A stretch of DNA of 11,298 nt, from the NCBI GenBank assembly GCA_021157665.1, contig JAGGWE010000238.1:1-11298 (forward strand), read 5' to 3'. The notes beneath the pieces were generated by a model. The model saw nothing but the letters and a program-made list of their open reading frames with translations, had not been told where the DNA came from and ran no database searches. This stretch comes from Sulfurimonas sp. GTDB lineage: Bacteria; Campylobacterota; Campylobacteria; Campylobacterales; Sulfurimonadaceae. Below are positions 1 to 5,919 of this stretch, in pieces; positions within the stretch are counted from its first letter, which is position 1; the number at the start of each line of letters is the position of its first letter. The position numbers and the translations under genes were made by a program.

Positions 1-467
1 ATGCAAATGGTATCCTTACTGTTTCTTCAACTGATAAAGGTACTGGTAAATCTCAGTCAATCACAATCTCTGGTTCTTCAGGATTAAGTGAAGAAGAGAT
101 TAACAAAATGGTTCAAGATGCAGAAGAGAACAAAGCTGCTGATGGAGAGAGAAAAGAACTTGTAGATTTAAGAAACCAAGCAGATGCACTAATTGCTCAA
201 ACTGAAAAATCAGTAGAAGAGATGGGTGATAAACTAGAAGCAGAAGAAAAAGCTAAAATCGAAGCTGCTACGACTGATTTAAAAGAGACTTTAAAAGATG
301 AGTCTGCTACTAAAGAGCTTATCGAAGAGAAAGTAAAAGCATTAACTGAAGCTGCTCATAAAATGGCTGAAGAGATGTACAAAAAAGAACAAAATCCAGA
401 AGCTGCAGAAGCTGATGCGAAGAAAAAGAAAGATGACGAAGATGTTATCGATGCTGAGATAGAATAA
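1..467 (+). CDS. dnaK: Chaperone DnaK (Hsp70), C-terminal part only
   Basis: The reading frame is open from the window edge (first full codon at position 3) to the TAA at 465-467, giving 154 residues. It begins ANGILTVSSTDKGTGKSQ, the last strands of the Hsp70 substrate-binding beta-sandwich, where family members have the conserved NGIL.V.A.D..TGK pattern. It continues through SGLSEEEINKMVQDAE into the helical lid, and ends in a Lys/Asp/Glu-rich tail closing with DVIDAEIE, close to the DVIDAE(F/V) end of bacterial DnaK. Known role: cytosolic ATP-driven chaperone working with DnaJ and GrpE. The ATPase domain and start lie left of the window. The end of the protein looks intact. It converges with the lipoprotein gene on the opposite strand, 35 bp away. 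Confidence 0.96.
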   Translation, partial: ANGILTVSSTDKGTGKSQSITISGSSGLSEEEINKMVQDAEENKAADGERKELVDLRNQADALIAQTEKSVEEMGDKLEAEEKAKIEAATTDLKETLKDESATKELIEEKVKALTEAAHKMAEEMYKKEQNPEAAEADAKKKKDDEDVIDAEIE

Positions 468-480
468 GTTTATTCTATCT
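457..480 (+). terminator. Inverted repeat over the dnaK stop codon, possible terminator
   Basis: Positions 457-467 (AGATAGAATAA) and 470-480 (TTATTCTATCT) are perfect 11-bp complements separated by only GT. The left arm contains the dnaK stop codon. The stem is AT-rich and the descending arm is U-rich in RNA, but no clean T-run follows, so it would be a weak intrinsic terminator or a 3'-end stabilising hairpin. Being symmetrical, it could also act on transcripts from the convergent gene. The inverted repeat is seen; the function is inferred. Confidence 0.4.
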
Positions 481-487
481 TGCATAT

Positions 488-527
488 AGAAGATTTTAAA
501 GACTAGCGATAGTGTTTGAAATCTTCT
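488..527. repeat. Second inverted repeat between the convergent genes
   Basis: AGAAGATTT at 488-496 and AAATCTTCT at 519-527 are perfect complements. Inside them ACTA (502-505) and TAGT (510-513) can extend the fold. It covers the stop codon of the minus-strand lipoprotein gene (503-505). With the hairpin at 457-480 it may separate the convergent dnaK and lipoprotein transcripts, but no T-tract supports calling it a terminator outright. Confidence 0.3.
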
Positions 528-1003
528 TGTGCAACTTCTCTTGCACCATTAAAATCCATAATCTCTCCACCAAATTTAGCTTGAAATTTTTTAGCATCAT
601 CTTGTGTTGAAAAAGCATATTTACTAGTACGACTCATCGTACCTCTTTTTTTACTTCCAACAACATAATAAGCGCTCATTACAGGGATAAACTTCAAAGA
701 AGCAACATCAACTACTCTTGGATTTTTAAGAGTTATACCATCACCTAAATGATCCTCTAAACAATGAATAGAACAGTATTGATAATCCCTACCCTTATAT
801 GTTGCAGCATGACTTGTTTTATAATACCTAACTAAGTCCATTCCACATTTCACACAATATCTTTTGTTTTTACCACTTTGAACAAGTGTTGCTTCATTTT
901 CATTTACCGATTGATACATATGAGACTTTATACTCGGACTTTTTTCTATCCCACACCCAACTAATAACAATAAAAAAGCTGTAAAACTTAATATTTTAAA
1001 CAT
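503..1003 (-). CDS. NosL-like metal-binding lipoprotein
   Basis: 166 residues. The N-terminus is a lipoprotein signal: a hydrophobic stretch (about 4-16) ending in the lipobox LVGC, with Cys17 as the predicted lipidated residue, so the protein should be membrane-anchored outside the cytoplasm. The body matches the NosL pattern: Cys50-x2-Cys53-Gly-Met (CVKCGM), then YYKTSHAATYKGRDYQYCSIHC with Cys77 and Cys81, then a YYVVGSKKRGTMSR segment and a phenylalanine-rich C-terminal half with DDAKKFQAKFGG. NosL proteins bind Cu(I) and help supply copper to nitrous oxide reductase; the thiols and Met55 seen here fit copper binding. No nos gene is visible nearby, so the role may be broader copper handling. 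AAAAGG (1010-1015) precedes the ATG at 1003. The gene converges with dnaK. Confidence 0.8.
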   Translation of the reverse strand: MFKILSFTAFLLLLVGCGIEKSPSIKSHMYQSVNENEATLVQSGKNKRYCVKCGMDLVRYYKTSHAATYKGRDYQYCSIHCLEDHLGDGITLKNPRVVDVASLKFIPVMSAYYVVGSKKRGTMSRTSKYAFSTQDDAKKFQAKFGGEIMDFNGAREVAQEDFKHYR

Positions 1004-1022
1004 AAAATTCCTTTTAATTTTT

Positions 1023-1028
1023 ATTATA
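1023..1028 (-). promoter_or_regulatory. -10 hexamer candidate for the NosL-like gene
   Basis: On the minus strand the sequence reads TATAAT exactly, 19 bp upstream of the ATG, inside a very AT-rich tract. No convincing -35 hexamer is present, which is common for sigma-70 promoters of Campylobacterota. In such AT-rich DNA a chance match is possible. The large element at 1091-1371 lies just upstream and separates this gene from the secretion operon, which supports a promoter of its own. Confidence 0.4.
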
Positions 1029-1130
1029 TTATCTAGTAATTATTACATGAAAGTTAATTTAACTATAATTATGAAAAATTATACTTAAATGGATAGATAA
1101 GTACCTCTCCATAAAGAACCCTAACTTCAG

Positions 1131-1226
1131 AAGCTTAAAAAGAGGGCTAATGCAAGGCGAAGATTCGTAGGAGCTACTAGTAGCTTCAAGGATTTTCAAC
1201 AAAGCAGTAGCCCTCTTTTTAAACTT
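1131..1226. terminator. Hairpin A of the element, possible bidirectional terminator
   Basis: Outer part of the stem: AAAAAGAGGGCTA (1137-1149) against TAGCCCTCTTTTT (1208-1220). G/C-rich pairs next to an A-run on one side and a T-run on the other give a terminator-like layout on both strands. The apical region is long (about 50 nt) but is itself foldable, around the perfect 14-bp palindrome AGCTACTAGTAGCT (1172-1185). On the minus strand this lies 136 bp past the HlyD stop and could end the secretion-operon transcript. It is less compact than a classic intrinsic terminator. Confidence 0.4.
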
Positions 1227-1235
1227 CCCTTCGGG

Positions 1236-1331
1236 CGATAAGTAAATAGCCCTATTGCGTCGTTAGATTCCTTTGGATTAGCTAGCTAGTCCTTCAGAAA
1301 TCTGCCTAGCACTAGAACTATTTACTTATCG
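1236..1331. repeat. Hairpin B of the element
   Basis: Perfect 14-bp arms, CGATAAGTAAATAG at 1236-1249 and its complement at 1318-1331, enclose a 68-nt apical region with the palindrome TAGCTAGCTA. Read on the opposite strand, that region resembles the apical region of hairpin A block by block (TGCnAGGC, AGATT, AGG, CTAnnAGCT, AAGGA, AAC, GC, TAG). The two hairpins therefore look like diverged copies of one unit in inverted orientation. The similarity was judged by eye. Confidence 0.7.
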
Positions 1332-1361
1332 CTGAAGTTGTGGTTCTTTATGGAGAGGTAC

Positions 1362-2699
1362 TTATCTCTCCGTAAAAGTGTACTGTTTTGTTTTAAGAAT
1401 AGGTTTTAAAATATAATCAAGTACACTTTTTCTACCAGTTATAATATCTACACTAACTGTCATACCTGGAATAATTTTTAATTTTTCGCCATTTCTCTCT
1501 AGATAATTTTTATTTGTTTTAATTCGCACTGTATAAAAAACATTCCCTTTTTGATCAGTAATAGTATCTGCACTAATTAACACAACTTCTCCATCTAAAC
1601 CACCATATATAGCAAAATCATAAGCAGAAAACTTTACAATTGCTTTTTGTCCAAAATATATAAAAGCAATATCTGCTGGTTTAATTTTAACCTCAACTAA
1701 AAGAGTTGAATCAGTTGGAACAATTTCTAAAATATCTGCACCAGGTTGAATAACACCACCTATAGTATGAACAAATAATCTTTGAACTATCCCTTTCATT
1801 GGTGCACGGACTAGCGTTCTTCTAACTTGGTCTTGTAATGCTGTAGAGTTTGCTCTATAAGCTTTAAGTTCTGAAACAGCCTCATTTAATTTTAATTTTG
1901 CATCACTCATATAAATAAAAGATGTTTCTTTTATAGTGCTTTGAACCTCTTTAATAGCTGATATAAGTCTAGGTATTGATAATCTAGCTGCATTATATCT
2001 GTCTCGAACTTCATTAGCTTCTCTTTGTAACTTTAAAAAATCAATTTTTGAACGAACACCTTTTACAACCATAGGTCTTGTCATTTTAACCTCTTCGTCT
2101 ATCATTTTAAGAGATTTTTTCATACTATTTCTACTACTTTTTGCTTCAGATAATTCATATCTTCTTTGTGAAAGTTGTTCTTTTAAGGCATTAAATTTTG
2201 ATTGTAATTGTTTTTTATTTGTATTATATAAACTTCTTTCATTATCAATCAGTAGTGGAATTTGATTTTGCATCTCTTTTGTAACTTTAAATGCTTTACC
2301 ACTTGCTTCTGCTTTTAAACGAATTATTTTCGCATCTAATGCATCTGCCTTAATTACATTTGTACTAAATGAAGACTTAGATTTTTGATTATCAATTTTA
2401 ACTAACAACTGACCTTTTTCAACTGCCTGACCCTCTTTTACTAGAATTTCTTCAATAATACCACCCTCAAGGTTTTGTATCATTTGATTTTCACCACTTG
2501 GAACAATATCTCCATCACCTCTAGCTATCTCATCTATCTGAGCAAAATATGCCCATGCTATAAACATAAAAATAGATATAATCCAAAAATACAATACTAC
2601 TCTAACCTTAGTAGAAGTACTTTGAAGTACAGCAGAACTAAGAGAGTGCATAAATTCATAATCTTTTGGGGATAATCTTTTTTCAAGTTTATCAGACAT
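1362..2699 (-). CDS. HlyD-family type I secretion membrane fusion protein
   Basis: 445 residues, the usual length for this family. A short cytoplasmic N-terminus is followed by one membrane helix (about 35-54, LYFWIISIFMFIAWAYFAQI). Then comes the first half of a lipoyl/barrel-sandwich domain (about 64-101, with NLEGGIIEEILVKEGQAVEKGQ), a long periplasmic coiled coil (about 110-285), the second lipoyl half (LVRAPMKGIVQRL, GGVIQPG) and a beta-barrel C-terminal domain ending KPILKTKQYTFTER. The motif ADIAFIYFGQKAIVKFSAYD is typical of LapC/HlyD proteins. Known role: the periplasmic adaptor joining the inner-membrane ABC exporter to TolC. The ATG overlaps the end of the exporter gene by 8 nt (2692-2699), showing translational coupling, and is preceded by AAGAGGG. 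The last two codons and the stop lie inside the outer arm of the structured element, yet the protein end looks normal for the family. Confidence 0.95.
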   Translation of the reverse strand: MSDKLEKRLSPKDYEFMHSLSSAVLQSTSTKVRVVLYFWIISIFMFIAWAYFAQIDEIARGDGDIVPSGENQMIQNLEGGIIEEILVKEGQAVEKGQLLVKIDNQKSKSSFSTNVIKADALDAKIIRLKAEASGKAFKVTKEMQNQIPLLIDNERSLYNTNKKQLQSKFNALKEQLSQRRYELSEAKSSRNSMKKSLKMIDEEVKMTRPMVVKGVRSKIDFLKLQREANEVRDRYNAARLSIPRLISAIKEVQSTIKETSFIYMSDAKLKLNEAVSELKAYRANSTALQDQVRRTLVRAPMKGIVQRLFVHTIGGVIQPGADILEIVPTDSTLLVEVKIKPADIAFIYFGQKAIVKFSAYDFAIYGGLDGEVVLISADTITDQKGNVFYTVRIKTNKNYLERNGEKLKIIPGMTVSVDIITGRKSVLDYILKPILKTKQYTFTER

Positions 2700-4848
2700 T
2701 TGGATTCCCTCTTAACTTTTTTGTAACTTCATTTTTTGGACCATCTAAAATCAACTTAGATTGATGCATAACAATAACTCTCTCAGCCAAAACAAGTAAA
2801 GTTAATTTTTGAGTAATAAGGATAAGTGTTTTATCTCTTAATTCATCTTTTAAATTATTAATCAATTGTCCCTCGGTAGTCTGATCCATTGAATTACTAG
2901 GCTCATCCATTATCATAATTTTACTATCACCTAATATAGCTCTAGCCACACCAACACTCTGTCTTTGACCACCAGACAATCCAGCACCTCTTTCACCAAT
3001 TGGCATCTCATATCCTTTTGGATGAGTATGAACAAATTCATATGTACCACTAATTACAGAAGCACGAATTACATCTTCATCACTTGGATGTCTTTCTGAA
3101 GATATTATATTGTCTTTAAGTGTCCCATTAAACAAACTAATTTCTTGTGGTACATAACTCATAGATCTTCTTAAATCTGCTGGATCAATCTGTGCAATAT
3201 CAATATCATCAATAAGAATAGTCCCACTATCAGGCTCATAAAGTCTTAAAATAAGTTTAGCTATTGTGCTTTTACCTGAACCCATTCTACCAATAATAGC
3301 AATCTTTTCTCCAGGTTCAATCTTAAAACTAACATCAGTCAATGCTGGAATATCAGCTTCAGGATAGCTAAAAGTAACATTTTTAAATTCTATTTTTCCA
3401 CTTAAATTTGGTTTTTCTAAAAATTGATTACCAGCAGGTCTCTCAGATGGTTGAGAGATAATACTATTTAATGTTTCATAAGCTGTTTTTGCATCAGAAT
3501 AGTTCGAGATTAAAGCAGCTGCTTGACCCATCGGTGCTACTGTACGAGATGTTAAAATAACTACTGCTATTAATCCACCCATAGTTAATTCAAACTCTTG
3601 AATCATAAAAACACCAAATACAACTACAAAAACCGTATTTAATTGAATAAGAAGATTTGTAATATTTGGAATAGAAGTAGACAATAAACGAGATTTAAGA
3701 TTTTTTTCTGCTATTTCTCCAGTTGATTCTTCCCATTCCCACTGCATTTTACCAGACATACTCATAGTCTTAATAGTTTCAATATTTTGAAGCGTTTCTA
3801 TCAATATAGAATTCTTCTTAGCAGCAGCAGCATAAGCACTTTCAATACTTTCTTGTAATGGTTTTCTAATTAAGAGTGCATAAGTTAATATTAAAAACAT
3901 AGTCGTTAATGGAACAAAAACTAAATTTCCACCTATATAATAAATAACCATCAAAAATATTATCGCGAAAGGAAAATCTATCAATGCTGTCATAGTTGCT
4001 GTTGTAAAAAATGAACGAACAGATTCAAAGTTTTTTAAATTATTTGCAAAAGAACCAACAGATTTTGGATGTACTGCCATTTTTAAATCAAGTACTTTTT
4101 CAAAAATAATAGAAGACATAATAATATCACTTTTTTTACCTGCTATCTCTAACATATAACTTCGAATAAATTTCAAGAAAAAATCTATCACATATACACA
4201 GATAATACCTATAGTAAACACCATTAATGTCTCTTCTGCATTATTTGGAATTACTCTATCATAAACATTCATAGTAAAAAGTGGAGTAGCTAAAACAAAG
4301 ATATTAATAAGGAATGAAGCCCATATTACATCACTATAAATTCCACGAGAAAGCTTAACAGTACTCCAAAACCAATCTTTTTGCTTTAACTGAAGAGTTC
4401 TACTGTTTTTTTCACTATATTGAAACTCTTTTTTAAGCATAAAAGCAAAGCCAAGATACTCACTTTCTAACTCTTCAACACTCATCCACTCCTCAATACC
4501 TTCACCATCTGGATATATTATCTTTACTTTTTTTCTATCTGGAGAAAAGCTCTCTAATATACAAGTGTAATCGTTACTAAGAAGAAGAATCATAGGAAGT
4601 TGAAGTTGAAGCATTTGGTCTATTGGTCTTTTAATCAAAGTTGATTTTAATCCTGCACGACCAGCAACTCTTGAGAAAAGAGACTTTGAATTTCCAATAG
4701 AAAAAAGCTCTTGAGACTCTTGTGAATTATGAACAGGAAGCCCAGCCATCAAAGCTTCCGCAGTAAATGGTTTATGAAAAAGTTTTGTATATAAAACAAG
4801 AGAATCTAAAAGAGAATCTTGTTTTATTAATATTGACTTATCACCCAA
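2692..4848 (-). CDS. Type I secretion ABC exporter with degenerate C39-like N-terminal domain (LapB/HlyB type)
   Basis: 718 residues. Residues 1-140 look like a C39 peptidase-like domain without a catalytic Cys (DSLLDSLVLYTKLFHKPFTA where active peptidases have Cys), so it is probably a substrate-binding, not cleaving, domain. A six-helix membrane domain follows (about 170-440). The nucleotide-binding domain (about 485-718) shows Walker A GRMGSGKST (520-528), Q-loop Gln568, signature LSGGQ (624-628), Walker B KIMIMDE (643-649) and D-loop SNSMD. The H-loop position reads ITQKLTLL, so Gln680 (codon 2809-2811) replaces the usual His. Known role: ATP-driven export of unfolded substrates, often RTX adhesins, through HlyD and TolC. 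The start is TTG at 4848, with AAGG at 4857-4860 in front; the next Met is residue 34 and would cut into the N-terminal domain. It lies 16 bp after the OmpA-like gene and overlaps hlyD. Confidence 0.93.
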   Translation of the reverse strand: MGDKSILIKQDSLLDSLVLYTKLFHKPFTAEALMAGLPVHNSQESQELFSIGNSKSLFSRVAGRAGLKSTLIKRPIDQMLQLQLPMILLLSNDYTCILESFSPDRKKVKIIYPDGEGIEEWMSVEELESEYLGFAFMLKKEFQYSEKNSRTLQLKQKDWFWSTVKLSRGIYSDVIWASFLINIFVLATPLFTMNVYDRVIPNNAEETLMVFTIGIICVYVIDFFLKFIRSYMLEIAGKKSDIIMSSIIFEKVLDLKMAVHPKSVGSFANNLKNFESVRSFFTTATMTALIDFPFAIIFLMVIYYIGGNLVFVPLTTMFLILTYALLIRKPLQESIESAYAAAAKKNSILIETLQNIETIKTMSMSGKMQWEWEESTGEIAEKNLKSRLLSTSIPNITNLLIQLNTVFVVVFGVFMIQEFELTMGGLIAVVILTSRTVAPMGQAAALISNYSDAKTAYETLNSIISQPSERPAGNQFLEKPNLSGKIEFKNVTFSYPEADIPALTDVSFKIEPGEKIAIIGRMGSGKSTIAKLILRLYEPDSGTILIDDIDIAQIDPADLRRSMSYVPQEISLFNGTLKDNIISSERHPSDEDVIRASVISGTYEFVHTHPKGYEMPIGERGAGLSGGQRQSVGVARAILGDSKIMIMDEPSNSMDQTTEGQLINNLKDELRDKTLILITQKLTLLVLAERVIVMHQSKLILDGPKNEVTKKLRGNPNV

Positions 4849-4864
4849 TTAAAATACCTTAACT

Positions 4865-5917
4865 TTAAAGTTCGTTTAGAAGTTTAACCTCTGTACGACG
4901 ATTCATTGCTCGACCTTCAGCAGTATCATTTGGTTCAATTGGACTAAGCTCACCCTCTCCTGAAACTTTCATACGATCTTCTGCTATACCATTTTCAAGA
5001 AGAGCTGTTTTAAGTGCATTTGCACGATTAAGTGATAGAACTTGATTATACTCCTCACTAGCAGTACTATCAGTATGACCAACGATATGAACTTTAAAAG
5101 CAGGACTATCTTTTAAAAATTCTGCAAATTCAAAAACTTTTTCATTACTAGATTCTGGAATCATATAAGAATCAACCTCAAAATTAAGTCTAATTGTCAT
5201 ACTCATTGGACATCCAACATCATCAACCATTAAACCTTTTGGTGTATCTGGACACTCATCCTTAGAGTCAAGTACACCATCTCCATCACTATCTTTATCT
5301 TCTACTACAACTACTTCTGGCTCTGGTTTTACTACATAAATAGCTACCATTACACGATTTGATAAAGCTATACCATAATCAGTTTCCGTTGAGAATCCAA
5401 GATCTTCAGATCCTCTATGCTCAACAACTATAATATCTTCACTGATATTATTGTCTTTAAGTCTTGCTGCTATATCAGAAGCAAAATCACTACTATTTTT
5501 TTGTGTTTGATTTGTATCTTGTGAAGTTCTGAACCAATTCTGTATCTTATTTGCATAAGTCTTAGAATCAACAGCAACTTCCTCTTGAATATCTGTTCTC
5601 TCACTTGCATGACCAATAACTGTAACTTTAATAGTCTCTCCACTACTAACATAATTCTTAATAGTTTTAACTACTTCGTTAAAATCAGATTGTGCATGAG
5701 TAGTTTTAAGATGATTAATATCAGTAGCACCAATGTCAGTTACATCAACATCACTAGCATCAAGTAAATCAAAGCGTCTAATCTCTTTAAAATCACCATA
5801 CATGAACGGATCTGAAACACTCAAACTCTTCTCACCTACAGGAGAATAAGAATCATCATAAGTTCCAGCAAAAATTATCGTACTTACAAGAAGTAAACTT
5901 AATAAAGATTTTTTCAT
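4865..5917 (-). CDS. OmpA-family protein with TSP3 calcium-type linker and two OmpA-like domains
   Basis: 350 residues with a signal peptide (about 1-18, MKKSLLSLLLVSTIIFAG). Residues about 72-196 resemble a degenerate OmpA-like domain (IKVTVIGHASERTD, later GIALSNRVMVAIYVV). A thrombospondin-type-3-like segment follows (207-236: Asp209, 211, 213, 217, 220, Cys222, Cys236), expected to bind Ca2+. Residues 240-348 are a clear OmpA C-terminal domain: LNFEVDS, VHIVGHTDSTASEEYNQVLSLNRANAL with Asp283 and Arg298 as the likely peptidoglycan (diaminopimelate) contacts, and NRRTEVKLL. No beta-barrel is evident, so it is probably a periplasmic or outer-membrane-associated protein tied to the cell wall. 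The gene sits 2 bp after the tolC-like stop and 16 bp before the exporter gene, so it is very likely cotranscribed. By context it anchors or gates the secretion channel or its substrate; that is inference. Confidence 0.9.
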   Translation of the reverse strand: MKKSLLSLLLVSTIIFAGTYDDSYSPVGEKSLSVSDPFMYGDFKEIRRFDLLDASDVDVTDIGATDINHLKTTHAQSDFNEVVKTIKNYVSSGETIKVTVIGHASERTDIQEEVAVDSKTYANKIQNWFRTSQDTNQTQKNSSDFASDIAARLKDNNISEDIIVVEHRGSEDLGFSTETDYGIALSNRVMVAIYVVKPEPEVVVVEDKDSDGDGVLDSKDECPDTPKGLMVDDVGCPMSMTIRLNFEVDSYMIPESSNEKVFEFAEFLKDSPAFKVHIVGHTDSTASEEYNQVLSLNRANALKTALLENGIAEDRMKVSGEGELSPIEPNDTAEGRAMNRRTEVKLLNEL

Positions 5918-5919
5918 TT

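Larger units (their letters stand above)
1091..1371. repeat. 281-nt cloverleaf-like structured element with 40-nt inverted outer arms
   Basis: The outer arms 1091-1130 and 1332-1371 are complementary at 37 of 40 positions; the mismatches are at arm positions 4, 31 and 32. Directly inside the left arm, with no spare base, starts hairpin A: arms 1131-1153 and 1204-1226, 21 of 23 paired. Next comes CCCTTCGGG (1227-1235), able to form a 3-bp mini-hairpin or a cUUCGg tetraloop. Then hairpin B has perfect 14-bp arms (1236-1249 CGATAAGTAAATAG, 1318-1331). Its last base abuts the right outer arm. The result is a closed junction without unpaired linkers. No open frame of note lies inside. The right arm includes the last two codons and stop of the upstream HlyD gene. 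No target-site duplication is apparent. It may be a non-autonomous (MITE/REP-like) element, a structured RNA or a terminator complex; the fold is seen, the role is open. Confidence 0.85.

Noticed and set aside
1091..1371. Resemblance of the structured element to an integron attC site
   Set aside because: attC sites need outer RYYYAAC/GTTRRRY core sites; the arm ends here (GGATAGATAAG, CTTATCTCTCC) and the internal AACTTC/GAAGTT segments do not fit, and no integrase or cassette gene is present.
1081..1380. Target-site duplication flanking the element
   Set aside because: The bases just outside the arms (TTAAAT on the left, GTAAAA on the right) do not form a convincing direct repeat, so insertion by a transposase is not shown.
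2475..2675. Plus-strand open frame opposite the HlyD N-terminus
   Set aside because: It is antisense to the conserved membrane helix and lipoyl region; its composition is that expected from the complement of the real gene.
4428..4848. Active C39 peptidase (bacteriocin leader-cleaving) function of the exporter N-terminus
   Set aside because: The residue aligned with the catalytic Cys near the N-terminus is not Cys, and no double-glycine leader peptide gene is visible.
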